The notes: a model not told the origin generated them from the letters alone. 59,073 nucleotides of DNA from Hymenobacter lapidiphilus (GCF_013377885.1 NZ_JABKAU010000029.1:1-59073); one strand, 5' to 3'; counted from the first letter of the stretch, positions 26,225 to 34,735 are shown. A program made the numbers and translations.

Positions 26225-26566
26225 CGGAAACTCGGGGAAGCGGCGGGTTTTCAGGTGGTTTTGCGGGGCTTAAAGCAGGAAATGCAAAACACACCGGCGG
26301 GCTCAGTTGTATAGCTACGAAGACTCAAGCCGTTGATTTTTGGTTTCTTTACGGCTGAGTTGATCTGAAATAGCGCCAGCGCAGAAAAAATATAACAACC
26401 TAAAGGCAAGGATTGGGAGTAAAGCTACTTATGAAACCGCCGCCGCAACTTTTGCCGGCAGCCCGACATCTTTGAACTACCCGGCCGGCTCAGCTTTATG
26501 GCCAAGGTAGTTTTCTTCGCGCCGGACAGCGGTCCGGGCTTTCTTGTGTAACTCTCAACCCGCCAT
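26225..26566. other. Divergent control region between the HD gene and porX
   Basis: This 342-bp gap contains no gene that I can support. It is locally AT-richer around 26325-26410. Imperfect -7 words for porX (AACTTTTG at 26447-26454, CATCTTTG at 26467-26474) lack good -33 partners. Confidence 0.4.
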
Positions 26567-28129
26567 ATGCAATACAGTATCCTCTGGGCCGATGACGAAA
26601 TCGACCTGCTTAAGCCGCACATCCTCTTTCTGAAAGATAAAGGCTACGACGTAACCGCCGTTAATTCCGGTACCGACGCGGTGGAGGAAATCCAGGAAAA
26701 AACCTACGATATCGTCTTCCTCGACGAGAATATGCCCGGCCTGACGGGCCTCGAAACCCTCACCGAAATCAAGGCCCTGCGCCCCACCGTGCCGGTTATC
26801 ATGATAACTAAGAGCGAGGAGGAGCACATTATGGAAGAGGCCATCGGCAGCAAAATTGCCGACTACCTCATCAAGCCCGTCAACCCGAACCAGATTCTGC
26901 TGGCCGTGAAAAAGGTGCTCGACAACAAGCGCCTCGTGAGCGAGAAAACCAACTCGGGCTACCAGCGCGACTTCCGCCAGCTGGGCATGCAGTTCGGCGA
27001 CCGGCTCAGCCCCACCGAATGGGCTGACGTGTACAAGAAGCTGGTATATTGGGAGTTGGAAATAAACGAAACCGAGGGCAAGAGCATGGCCGAGGTCTTC
27101 AACATGCAGAAGGACGAGGCCAACACCTACTTTGGCCGCTTCATTCAGGAGAATTACGAGGACTGGCTGCACGGCGACGCCGACGCGCCGCTCATGTCGC
27201 ACCAGCTGTTCAAGGAGCGGGTGTTTCCGCTGCTCAAGGAAACCGGCGACACGCCCGTGTACTTCATGCTCATCGACAACCTGCGCTACGACCAGTGGAA
27301 GGTGCTGGAGCCGATTATCGCGGAGATGTTTACCGTTGATCAGGAGGAAACCTACTACAGTATTCTGCCCACCACTACGGCTTACGCACGCAATGCCATT
27401 TTCTCGGGCATGATGCCGGGTGAAATCCAGAAGAAATACCCCAACCTGTGGGTGTGGGACGACGACGACGAGGGCAAGAACCTGCACGAGGCGGAGTTCC
27501 TGGAAATCATGTTCCAGAAGGCCAACCAGAAGCACAAGTTCAGCTACCACAAGGTAACCAACCTGCAGGCCGGCAAGGATTTGCTGGGCAAAATGGCCAA
27601 CCTGCACAACAACTACAAGCTCAACGTCATCGTCTACAACTTCGTGGACATGCTCTCGCACGCTCGCACCGATATGGCGATGATTCGGGAGCTGGCCGCC
27701 GACGAATCGGCCTACCGGAGCCTGACCAAATCGTGGTTCCTGCACTCGCCGCTGTATGAGATGTTCCAGCAGATTGCCGAGCGCAAGGGCAAGGTCATCA
27801 TCACCACCGACCACGGCACGATTCGGGTGAAGCGCCCTTACAAAATTGTGGGCGACCGGAACACCAACACCAACCTGCGCTACAAGCACGGCAAAAACCT
27901 GGGCTTCGACGATAGCAAGGATGTGTACACGGTGCGCAAGCCCGACAACATCTTCCTGCCCCGCGAAAACGTGAGCACCGCCTACGTGTTCACGGTCGGC
28001 GACTTCTTCTTCGCCTACCCCAACAACTACAACTACTACGTGAACTACTACAAAGACACGTTCCAGCACGGCGGCATCTCCCTGGAGGAGTGCATCATCC
28101 CATACGTCACGCTGAGCCCGAAAGGGTAG
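26567..28129 (+). CDS. porX: PorX-type response regulator with PglZ domain
   Basis: The 520-residue protein begins with a receiver domain (acidic pair D9-D10, phospho-acceptor D53 in VFLDENMPG, Thr in MITKSEE, Lys in YLIKPVNP). A helical linker follows (residues about 125-200), then a PglZ domain of the alkaline-phosphatase fold (DNLRYDQWK, TTTAYARNAIFSG, NFVDMLSHA, ITTDHGTIRVKRP). This is the layout of PorX, which with the PorY kinase and SigP controls the type IX secretion system and gliding genes in Bacteroidota; its PglZ domain is a phosphodiesterase. PorY is not in the window. The PglZ domain should not be read as a phage-defence marker here. Confidence 0.95.
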   Translation: MQYSILWADDEIDLLKPHILFLKDKGYDVTAVNSGTDAVEEIQEKTYDIVFLDENMPGLTGLETLTEIKALRPTVPVIMITKSEEEHIMEEAIGSKIADYLIKPVNPNQILLAVKKVLDNKRLVSEKTNSGYQRDFRQLGMQFGDRLSPTEWADVYKKLVYWELEINETEGKSMAEVFNMQKDEANTYFGRFIQENYEDWLHGDADAPLMSHQLFKERVFPLLKETGDTPVYFMLIDNLRYDQWKVLEPIIAEMFTVDQEETYYSILPTTTAYARNAIFSGMMPGEIQKKYPNLWVWDDDDEGKNLHEAEFLEIMFQKANQKHKFSYHKVTNLQAGKDLLGKMANLHNNYKLNVIVYNFVDMLSHARTDMAMIRELAADESAYRSLTKSWFLHSPLYEMFQQIAERKGKVIITTDHGTIRVKRPYKIVGDRNTNTNLRYKHGKNLGFDDSKDVYTVRKPDNIFLPRENVSTAYVFTVGDFFFAYPNNYNYYVNYYKDTFQHGGISLEECIIPYVTLSPKG

Positions 28130-28150
28130 GGGTGCAGTTAGTCAAAACAG

Positions 28151-28180
28151 AAAAGGGCTGCCAATTATGGCGGCCCTTTT
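28151..28180 (+). terminator. porX terminator
   Basis: AAAAGGGCTGCC and GGCGGCCCTTTT form a 12-bp stem with one G-U pair around AATTAT, followed by TGC. It lies 21 bp after the porX stop. Confidence 0.85.
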
Positions 28181-28220
28181 TGCATTCTAAATGCTAACCC
28201 AATGACAGCGATACTGGTAT

Positions 28221-28550
28221 TTACCGGACCGTTCTAATAGGTTTAGTCGTAATCAGGATGGCTCCGTTCTTGGCCGAACTACCATATTGCTTCGTTGCGG
28301 CTGGTGGCTGCATAATGTGGAATGTATCAATCCGATCAGGGTTGATATCTAGGGGGCGACGTCTATCCCAAATCCGTCCATCAACGATGAAAAGCGGCCG
28401 TTCAGCCAATTCAAGCGGACGACATCGAAGGGTTATAAGGGTGCCAGATTTAGTGTGTGTGCTGGCGCTGTCATATCCAGTAGGTGCAGTCTGGGCGCTG
28501 GCGGCAAACCCCAGCAGCAGCAGCGGAATCAGTAAGAAGCGACCTATCAT
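28221..28550 (-). CDS. Small secreted protein made of a TonB-plug-like domain (paralogue 2)
   Basis: A 109-residue protein with a signal peptide (FLLIPLLLLGFAASAQ) and a mature part of under 90 residues. The mature part reads like the central piece of a SusC/RagA-type plug: PLFIVDGRI, then INPDRIDTFHIM, then YGSSAKNGAILITTK. In full receptors this region closes the barrel; here there is no barrel. The neighbouring gene 18 bp upstream is a diverged paralogue with an almost identical signal peptide, so the pair arose by tandem duplication and is probably co-transcribed. Function unknown; it could interact with barrels, TonB or surface proteins. Confidence 0.75.
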   Translation of the reverse strand: MIGRFLLIPLLLLGFAASAQTAPTGYDSASTHTKSGTLITLRCRPLELAERPLFIVDGRIWDRRRPLDINPDRIDTFHIMQPPAATKQYGSSAKNGAILITTKPIRTVR

Positions 28551-28568
28551 AGTTTAGTAATCAAATGA

Positions 28569-28889
28569 TTAACGGCCGGTTTTGACGGGTTTATTGGTAA
28601 TCATGACCGTCCCGTTTCTTACCCGTGGCCCGAAAGATGCAGCTGCCGCCTGAGGCTTTATAATGCTGACAGATTTGATCTGGTCAGGGCTGATGGTAGA
28701 TAAGGCGCTGCTGTCCACTATCTGCCCATCGACAACATACATCGGGTTTGGCTTCATGCTCAACGCCTCAATGTAAAGGGGGATAGTGGTAGGCTTGCCG
28801 AGCCCGAGGCGTGGTGCGGTAGTTGGGGCAGTCTGGGCGCTGGCGGCAAAGCCCAGCAGAAGTAGCGGAAGCATCAGGAGGCGGGTCAT
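28569..28889 (-). CDS. Small secreted protein made of a TonB-plug-like domain (paralogue 1)
   Basis: A 106-residue paralogue of the preceding gene. After the signal peptide (LLMLPLLLLGFAASAQ) comes a short variable linker, then the plug-like core: MYVVDGQI, then ISPDQIKSVSIIKP, then RVRNGTVMITNK. The order and spacing of these words match the plug of SusC-type receptors, but the final GxRxxNG is altered to GPRVRNG. No TonB box or barrel is visible. It is the first gene of a two-gene unit; its promoter region is the 130-bp gap up to the aminotransferase, where I see nothing else. Confidence 0.75.
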   Translation of the reverse strand: MTRLLMLPLLLLGFAASAQTAPTTAPRLGLGKPTTIPLYIEALSMKPNPMYVVDGQIVDSSALSTISPDQIKSVSIIKPQAAAASFGPRVRNGTVMITNKPVKTGR

Positions 28890-29019
28890 GGCTTACGAAG
28901 TACAAGTGAAAAAACAGCACTAAAAAGCGTGAGTATCTGCGTGTTTATAGCTGGAAGATAAGCGGTTCGGTGCATAAACGTGCGGCGGCCCGGAAAAGTA
29001 ACCGTCCCACCCCCGCCAT

Positions 29020-30276
29020 CTAACGCAACGCCTCCAAAGCCGTCCGCAGCCGGGGCAACGCCGCCGCAATAGAGTCAGCCGAAGCCCCGCCCACCGACAT
29101 GCGGAACCACGGCGCGGTGCCGTCGTTTCCGAAGGCGCTGAAGGGCACCAGCGCCAGCTTCGCCTCACTGATGAGGTAAGAGGTTAGTTGCTGGGTGTTG
29201 TCGAGGCGCTGGCCGGCGGGCGTGCTGCGGCCCAGCACGTCGAGCTTGGCCGTGAGGTAGATGGCACCCATCGGCACCAGCGAATCGACGGGCAGGCCGG
29301 CGGCCTTCATGGTTTGCAGGCCTTCATGCAGGAGGTTCAGGCTGCGCTGGATTTTCTGCTTGAAGCTGGCCATGTACGCATCCACGGCTTCCGTTTGGGG
29401 CAGGTACTGGCCCACGGCTACCTGCTCGGCCTTGGGAGCCCAGGCACCTACGTGGCCCAAAATGGCCTTCATCTTGTCGATGACCTTGCTGGGCCCGAAA
29501 GCGTAGCCCACCCGCACGCCGGTAGCGGCCAAGCACTTCGAGATGCCGTCGATGTAAATGGTGTAGTCGCGCAGGGCGGGGCGCAAGCTAACCGGGTCGT
29601 AGTGCTCGGTGGCACCGAAAGTGAGGAGCCAGTAAATCTGGTCGTAGAGTAGATAGAGCGGCTTTTCGTCGGGGCCGCGGCGCTGGTTTTCGGCCAGCAC
29701 CAAGTCGCAGATAGCCTCTAAGTCTTCGCTGCTGAAAACGGTGCCGGTGGGGTTGAGCGGGGAGCACAGTGCCAGCATTGTCGCGCCGGTCAGGTGCGGG
29801 GCAAGGTCGGCGGCGGTGGGCATGAAGTTGTTTTCGGCCCGGGTCTCCACCATTACCGCCTCGGCGCCCGAAAGGTGACAGTAGTGGTTGTTGTTCCAGC
29901 TGGGCACCGGAAACACCACCCGGTCGCCGGCATCCACGAGGGCCAGGTAAGTGGCATAGATGAGCGGCCGCGAGCCACCAGCCACCAGAAAATCGGACGC
30001 CGCGTACTCCAGGCCCAGCCGGCTGGCCGTGAAGGCCGCGGCCGCCTCGCGCAGGCCGGCCATGCCATTGGCGGGTGGGTAGTTGGTCTGCCCGGCTTCG
30101 TACGCCGCCATGATTCCGGTCTTCAGCTCAGTTGGAATCGGGTATTCGGCCGGGTCAAAGTCGCCGATGGTGAGGTTGCAGATTTGCTCGCCCCGGCGAA
30201 TCATATCGTTTACCTCGTTGCCGATTTTGATGATTTCGGAGCCAATCAGGCCCGCGGCCATTTGCGAAACGTGCAT
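29020..30276 (-). CDS. PLP-dependent aminotransferase, class I/II
   Basis: A 418-residue fold-type I aminotransferase. The PLP lysine is in DGISKCLAATGVRVGY, SPLNPTGTVF holds the conserved Asn-Pro, LYDQIYW holds the Asp that binds the pyridine nitrogen, and the C-terminal WFRMSVG provides the carboxylate-binding Arg. It resembles aspartate or aromatic aminotransferases. Substrate is not decided by sequence. The start is the ATG at 30276. It is separated from tsaE by hairpin repeat A4, and its transcription diverges from tsaE. Confidence 0.92.
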   Translation of the reverse strand: MHVSQMAAGLIGSEIIKIGNEVNDMIRRGEQICNLTIGDFDPAEYPIPTELKTGIMAAYEAGQTNYPPANGMAGLREAAAAFTASRLGLEYAASDFLVAGGSRPLIYATYLALVDAGDRVVFPVPSWNNNHYCHLSGAEAVMVETRAENNFMPTAADLAPHLTGATMLALCSPLNPTGTVFSSEDLEAICDLVLAENQRRGPDEKPLYLLYDQIYWLLTFGATEHYDPVSLRPALRDYTIYIDGISKCLAATGVRVGYAFGPSKVIDKMKAILGHVGAWAPKAEQVAVGQYLPQTEAVDAYMASFKQKIQRSLNLLHEGLQTMKAAGLPVDSLVPMGAIYLTAKLDVLGRSTPAGQRLDNTQQLTSYLISEAKLALVPFSAFGNDGTAPWFRMSVGGASADSIAAALPRLRTALEALR

Positions 30277-30312
30277 GGTTGTGGAAGGGTTAAGGGAAAG
30301 GTATATAGTGGT

Positions 30313-30443
30313 GCAACAGTGTCATGCCGAGCGCGGCGGAGCGGAGTCGAAGCATCTCTGCCGTTTCGTTGTAGTAGTCAGGACTAGCGTTGCAGTAGAG
30401 ATGCTTCGACTCCGCTCCGCTGCGCTCAGCATGACACTGTTGC
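30313..30443. repeat. Family A hairpin repeat (A4)
   Basis: GCAACAGTGTCATGCCGAGCG is inverted at the right end as GCTCAGCATGACACTGTTGC. The inner arms contain GAGTCGAAGCATCTCTGC and its inverse. It sits between the divergent aminotransferase and tsaE genes, next to the tsaE promoter. Confidence 0.85.
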
Positions 30444-30474
30444 AAGCAGCCTAAAAGTACACAACCGCTACGGG

Positions 30475-30505
30475 TTTGGCCCCCCGGCCGGGCGGTGTAC
30501 CTTTG
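30475..30505 (+). promoter_or_regulatory. Predicted tsaE promoter, leaderless
   Basis: TTTG (30475-30478), a 19-bp spacer and TACCTTTG (30498-30505) match the Bacteroidota consensus perfectly. The ATG at 30511 is only 5 nt beyond, so transcription should begin at or next to the start codon. Confidence 0.75.
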
Positions 30506-30510
30506 CCACC

Positions 30511-30930
30511 ATGCGCACGATTACCATTTCCAGCCTCGCCGATCTGCCCGCTGCCGCTACCCAGGTACGGGCTGCCCTCGGCAACCATACCATTCTCTGC
30601 TTCGAGGGCGAGATGGGTGCCGGCAAAACCACCTTTATCAAGGCGCTGTGCCGCGAGCTGGGTGTGGCCGATGAAGTCAGCAGCCCCACTTTCGCGCTCG
30701 TAAATGAGTACCGCACGGCTGCCGACGTACCCGTGTACCACTTCGATTTTTACCGCCTGGATGAGCCGGCCGAAGCCGAGGGAATCGGCGCTTCGGAGTA
30801 CTTCGATTCTGGCTATCTTTGCTTGGTTGAGTGGCCCGCCCGCGTGGCACCCCTGCTGCCCGACCACCGTCTTACGCTCACGCTCACCGTCACGGGACCC
30901 GCTTCGCGGGAATTAAAAATTGAGAATTGA
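30511..30930 (+). CDS. tsaE: tRNA threonylcarbamoyladenosine biosynthesis ATPase TsaE
   Basis: A 139-residue P-loop ATPase with Walker A GEMGAGKTT (residues 33-41), the conserved SSPTFALVNEY and DFYRLDEPAEAEGIG, and VEWPARV near the end. TsaE works with TsaB and TsaD to make t6A37 of ANN-decoding tRNAs. The length is normal for the family. The last codons (ELKIEN and stop) lie inside AT-rich repeat C2, so the repeat forms the C-terminus. Alanine dehydrogenase follows 95 bp downstream, a common arrangement in Bacteroidota as I recall. Confidence 0.96.
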   Translation: MRTITISSLADLPAAATQVRAALGNHTILCFEGEMGAGKTTFIKALCRELGVADEVSSPTFALVNEYRTAADVPVYHFDFYRLDEPAEAEGIGASEYFDSGYLCLVEWPARVAPLLPDHRLTLTLTVTGPASRELKIEN

Positions 30931-31017
30931 AAGTTAAAAACTGCTCCTTCAGCAGCCGGGTTGGCTTAAAGGGAACAGTTCTTAATTTTTTTAATTTTTC
31001 ACTTTTAATTTTTAATT
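30911..31017. repeat. Family C AT-rich inverted repeat (C2)
   Basis: AATTAAAAATTGAGAATTGA at the left is imperfectly inverted at the right (30977-31017) as runs of TTTTTAATTTT. It includes the tsaE stop codon (30928-30930) and ends 8 bases before the alanine dehydrogenase ATG. Confidence 0.7.
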
Positions 31018-31025
31018 AAAAAAAG

Positions 31026-32261
31026 ATGCCCCAAGCAGTACCATCCGGCTTCGAGTCGCTGGCCGCCAGCCGCGCCTACTTCACCCAGGAATCGATGCTG
31101 GCCGTGGAAACGCGCAAGCGGAAACTGTTTATCGGGCTGCCCCGCGAAACCTCTCTGCAGGAAAACCGCATCTGCCTGACGCCCGAGGCCGTGAAGCACC
31201 TGGTAGAAGGCGGCCACGAGATTCTGCTCGAAAGCGGCGCCGGCGAGCCCAGCCGCTACTCCGACCACGCGTACTCGGAGGCCGGCGCCACCATTGCCTA
31301 CTCGCAGAAGGAGGTGTTCGAGGCCGATATTATTCTGAAAGTGGCCCCCGCCACCTACGAGGAAATGGAGTACCTGCGGGCGGGCCAGACGCTGATTTCG
31401 GCCCTGCAGTTCGGTACCCTTACGGCCGACTACATCACGGCCCTGCTGCGCAAGAAAATCAACGCCATCAGCTTCGAGCTGATAAAGGACCCGAGCGGGG
31501 CGCGGCCGGTGGTGCGGGCCATGTCGGAAATTGCGGGCTCGACGGTGATGCTGGTGGCGGCCGAGTATCTGGCGGCCCGCGGCGGCGACGAGGGTAAGGG
31601 TATCATTTTGGGCGGAATTACCGGCGTGCCACCTTCGCAGGTGTTAATTCTGGGGGCCGGCACGGTGGCCGAGTATTCGGCGCGGGCCGCCATCGGGCTG
31701 GGGGCCGAGGTGAAAGTGTTCGACAACCACCTCTACAAGCTGCGCCGCCTCAAGCAGAACCTGGGCCAGCCCCAGCTCTACACCAGCACCCTCGACACGT
31801 TCGCGCTCAACCAGCAAATCCGCCGGGCCGACGTGGTTATTGGTGCCCTGAACCCCGAGGAGGGCCGCATTCCGTTCATGGTTTCCGAGGAAGCGGTGTC
31901 GCAGATGTCGCCCGGCTCGGTGATTATCGACGTGAGCATCGACCAGGGCGGCTGCTTCGAAACCAGCGAGATTACCAGCCACGCCAAGCCCGTGTTTCGC
32001 AAGTACGACGTGATTCATTACTGCGTGCCCAACATTGCCTCGCGGGTGCCGCGTACGGCTACCAATGCGCTGAGCAATATTTTTACGCCTATTCTGCAGG
32101 AAATCAGCCAGCACGGCGGCGTGAACGAGGTGCTGTTCACCAACGAGCATTTCCGCTCCGGCGTGTACGCCTATAAAGGCTCGCTCACCAACGCCAGCAT
32201 CGCCCGCCGCTTCAACATGCGCTATAAGGAACTGGCCCTGATGATTGCCGTGCGCAACTAA
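31026..32261 (+). CDS. ald: Alanine dehydrogenase
   Basis: A 411-residue enzyme of the alanine dehydrogenase/transhydrogenase-alpha family, which interconverts L-alanine and pyruvate plus ammonia with NAD. Visible features are GLPRETSLQENRICLTP (substrate-binding Arg and catalytic Lys region is GxPxE...ENR...P), ISALQFG, the Rossmann motif ILGAGTVAEYSARAA, and DVSIDQGGCFETS followed by HYCVPN. About 30 extra residues precede the usual start. It follows tsaE in the same direction but is separated by repeat C2. Confidence 0.93.
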   Translation: MPQAVPSGFESLAASRAYFTQESMLAVETRKRKLFIGLPRETSLQENRICLTPEAVKHLVEGGHEILLESGAGEPSRYSDHAYSEAGATIAYSQKEVFEADIILKVAPATYEEMEYLRAGQTLISALQFGTLTADYITALLRKKINAISFELIKDPSGARPVVRAMSEIAGSTVMLVAAEYLAARGGDEGKGIILGGITGVPPSQVLILGAGTVAEYSARAAIGLGAEVKVFDNHLYKLRRLKQNLGQPQLYTSTLDTFALNQQIRRADVVIGALNPEEGRIPFMVSEEAVSQMSPGSVIIDVSIDQGGCFETSEITSHAKPVFRKYDVIHYCVPNIASRVPRTATNALSNIFTPILQEISQHGGVNEVLFTNEHFRSGVYAYKGSLTNASIARRFNMRYKELALMIAVRN

Positions 32262-32356
32262 GGACCACGGGTTTTGACGGATTACACGGATTTTGCAGTC
32301 GGCTGCAACTCTTCGGGTGGAGCTGGTATCTTGTGGTAAATTATAGCTATCCGACT

Positions 32357-32896
32357 ATGCTGAAGCGCGCTACTACCGTTTTTGCTGGCCTGTTGTTGGC
32401 CGTGGCCGTGGGGCCTGCCGCCTGGGGCCAGTCGTTGCCGCTGGGCGCCGACACAGTTGCCGCGCCGGTTACGCTGCCCAGCCTCAGCACCCTGCGCTAC
32501 GACCGTACCGACACGCTGCGGGCCGTGCAGCACCTGTTTATGCGGCGCTCCAAGGCTATGCGGAGTTGGTTGGAAGGTGGCGCAGCTATTATGGCTACCG
32601 GCGCGGTGAAAAAAACCATAGTGGCCAACCGTAGTAAGGCTGAGCGCCAAAACCACAAGTTACGAAGCAAAGATGTGGAGGAAACCGGCACCGGCGACCT
32701 GCTGATAGGTGGCCTGATGGTGGGTTACGGCGTATTCCGCCACATCCGCTTCGGGCCGCAGCAGTACCAGCGAGTGGTAGCCGCTTATCAAGAGGGCGAG
32801 CCACTGCCGCCCTACCTCACGCGCAAGCTGAAAACCAAGTACTTCCGGCTGTTGCCGCTGGGCAGCCGCCAGGAGCGGGTCCAGGCCATACGCTAG
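32357..32896 (+). CDS. Exported hypothetical protein
   Basis: A 179-residue protein beginning with a signal peptide (MLKRATTVFAGLLLAVAV, cut after WGQ). The mature part has one weakly hydrophobic segment (GDLLIGGLMVGYGVFRHI) between basic stretches. I recognise no family. I use the ATG at 32357; an in-frame start at 32333 only adds eight residues before the signal peptide. Its TAG stop codon coincides with the left CTAG target duplication of the mobile element that follows. Confidence 0.65.
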   Translation: MLKRATTVFAGLLLAVAVGPAAWGQSLPLGADTVAAPVTLPSLSTLRYDRTDTLRAVQHLFMRRSKAMRSWLEGGAAIMATGAVKKTIVANRSKAERQNHKLRSKDVEETGTGDLLIGGLMVGYGVFRHIRFGPQQYQRVVAAYQEGEPLPPYLTRKLKTKYFRLLPLGSRQERVQAIR

Positions 32897-33067
32897 AGCC
32901 TGTTATGCACTGGTGCGCCGAAACGCGGTTTATCAAAAGCACCTTAACGCATTGGAAGCCCTCTATGACACGCAGAGACAATTTTAGTACTGCGCTACCC
33001 TTGCTCCTGCTGTAACCAGTCACAAAAAAGTGCCTCAGTTGCTCAAAAAGTGCATAACAGGCTCTAG
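32893..33067. mobile_element. Short MITE with CTAG duplication, IS5-like
   Basis: AGCCTGTTATGCACT (32897-32911) is inverted exactly at 33049-33063, and both ends are bordered by CTAG (32893-32896 and 33064-33067). A 4-bp CTAG duplication is typical of IS5-family insertions. The interior is about 137 bp and has no reading frame. It is a non-autonomous relic. Confidence 0.75.
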
Positions 33068-33108
33068 TAGCGGGCGGCGGCCATTAGAGCGGGCATTGCT
33101 CGGCTGAC

Positions 33109-33513
33109 TTATTTCCCGCTCACTAGCCGCGCAAAGTCATCGTAGTTGCGGATGTAGTCGGCCTCGTCGTACTCCTGCGAGGCCAGACACATAAGCACCG
33201 CGCCAGGGCCGAAGCGGATTTCGCGCCAGCACAGCGGTGGCACGTACAGGCCCTGCGTGGGTTGGTCGAGGGCGAAAGTGTGGCGCTGGCGGTCGGGCGT
33301 TTCTACCAGCAGCTCGATGGTGCCGTGTACGGCCACAATCAGCTGTTCCAGCTCGTGGTGGGCGTGGTTTCCGGCAACTTTGGTGGTGGGCATGCCGGCG
33401 GTCCAGTACACGCGCCGCACTGCAAATGGCAACTGCCCGCCCTCCGCGATTATCAGGTGGCCCATTTCAGCGGAGCCAGTGGCAGGAAAATCGAGCAGGT
33501 GCGGAAGCGGCAT
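33109..33513 (-). CDS. FdtA/QdtA-type sugar cupin
   Basis: A 134-residue single-domain cupin with the FdtA/WxcM-C pattern: VYWTAGMPTTKVAGNHAHHELEQ (metal or base His cluster at NHAHHE), GTIELLVET and YVPPLCWREI. FdtA and QdtA are dTDP-4-keto-6-deoxyglucose 3,4-ketoisomerases that prepare amino sugars for surface polysaccharides. No partner aminotransferase or acetyltransferase of that pathway is adjacent, so the actual sugar is unknown. Related cupins can also be non-catalytic. Confidence 0.8.
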   Translation of the reverse strand: MPLPHLLDFPATGSAEMGHLIIAEGGQLPFAVRRVYWTAGMPTTKVAGNHAHHELEQLIVAVHGTIELLVETPDRQRHTFALDQPTQGLYVPPLCWREIRFGPGAVLMCLASQEYDEADYIRNYDDFARLVSGK

Positions 33514-33604
33514 GAGAAGCGGACGGGGAGGAGCACAGCCGGTTCAGGCAACCAACTCCGGGCAATGCACAAAGAAACAAATAGTAATGGTAGGCTACTA
33601 CCAG

Positions 33605-33720
33605 AACGTCATTCAGAGGGCAGCGAAGAATCTCGCGTGCTGCCATTGTGAGGGTAACTCAGCGTCAGCACGCGAGATTCTGCGTCCCTGTTCTAAGCGC
33701 AGCATGCGCTGAATGACGTT
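33605..33720. repeat. Family A-like hairpin repeat (A5)
   Basis: AACGTCATTCAG and its inverse CTGAATGACGTT bound an asymmetric hairpin that also holds GAATCTCGCGTGCTG and its inverse. It ends 6 bp from the flavin reductase stop and fills the 213-bp gap. Confidence 0.75.
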
Positions 33721-33726
33721 CTCGCG

Positions 33727-34650
33727 CTACTCACCACTCACTAGCTCGGCCAGCAGCAGGGTTTTCCAGGCGTCGAGCAGGCGGCCTTCCTCCAGCAGCT
33801 TCTGGGCCAGCAGTATCAGCTCGTGGCGCTGGCGGGTGGGGTCGGTGGGGTGCTGGCCGAGGGTGTAGCTCACCAGGGGCTCGTGGCGGAAGGCAGTTAC
33901 CTCATCGGAAGTCGGGATGGATTGGACCTCGATGTTGGCCAGGCGGCCTAGGTTGTTGCCGGTGAGTACCGCAGAGTTGCGGATGAACTCGGGGAGCTGG
34001 TCGATGCCGATGCCCAGGTTGCGGTTGGGCTTGGGTACTTCGAACAGGCTGCTGCCCGAGGCGCGGCAGTACCAGTCGCCGCCGAGGCGGGCGATGGCGT
34101 CGAGCTTAAACGGGTCGATGCCGGTGCCGGAAGGCAGTACGATGTCGTCGCGGAAGTGAGCCAGCACGACCCGGCAGATGATCAGGTTGCCGGCCCCGTT
34201 GTTCTGGCCCAGCTCAATCACCTGCTCCACCACACACTCGAAGGCGGCCGGTGCTTCGGCCACGCGGGGCGGCCGTACTTTCTGGCTGGGCAGCTCCGTA
34301 AAACCGGCCTTCACGAACTCGTTGACCCCCTTCTCATACTCGGTGCTGGCCAGCGACATCTGCTCGACCATGGCGTAGTCGCAGATGTGGATGACGACTT
34401 CGGGTACTTCGCGCACGTTTTGCAGCGTGTGCTTCTGAGAGTTGTCGCGCACCCGGTTGGCGGGCGAAAACACCAGGATGGGCGGGTTGGAGCCGAAGCA
34501 GTTGAAGAAGCTGTAGGGGCTCAGGTTCACGCTGCCGTCGGCCGCAATGGTACTGGCGAAGGCCACGGGGCGCGGGGCAATGGCACCCACCATAAAGGGG
34601 TGTAGCTCGGCGGGCGTGAGTTGAGTGGGGTCGATGGTGCGGAAGGACAT
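33727..34650 (-). CDS. Flavin reductase family (FMN-binding) protein
   Basis: A 307-residue protein whose first 200 residues match the flavin-reductase-like FMN-binding split barrel: MVGAIAPRPVAFASTIAADG, then NLSPYSFFNCFGSNPP, then FSPANRVRDNSQKHTLQN. The domain binds FMN and reduces it or uses it in small redox reactions. A helical tail of about 90 residues (FRHEPLVSYTLGQHPTD onward) is additional to the basic fold. Transcription diverges from the SPFH gene. Substrate unknown. Confidence 0.88.
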   Translation of the reverse strand: MSFRTIDPTQLTPAELHPFMVGAIAPRPVAFASTIAADGSVNLSPYSFFNCFGSNPPILVFSPANRVRDNSQKHTLQNVREVPEVVIHICDYAMVEQMSLASTEYEKGVNEFVKAGFTELPSQKVRPPRVAEAPAAFECVVEQVIELGQNNGAGNLIICRVVLAHFRDDIVLPSGTGIDPFKLDAIARLGGDWYCRASGSSLFEVPKPNRNLGIGIDQLPEFIRNSAVLTGNNLGRLANIEVQSIPTSDEVTAFRHEPLVSYTLGQHPTDPTRQRHELILLAQKLLEEGRLLDAWKTLLLAELVSGE

Positions 34651-34735
34651 GAGGCGAAGGTCGGAATAGTCGGGCGGAAATCCGTTGGGAGTTCGGGCGG
34701 GCTGGTAAGTTGGGTGCCGAGTGGGGCGAAATCAA

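Noticed and set aside
26555..28069. Open frame of 504 codons antisense to porX
   Set aside because: Val/His-rich shadow; the plus strand encodes receiver and PglZ domains with all motifs.
26567..28129. PglZ domain as a sign of a BREX or Pgl phage-defence system
   Set aside because: The receiver-PglZ order is that of PorX, and no other BREX gene is present.
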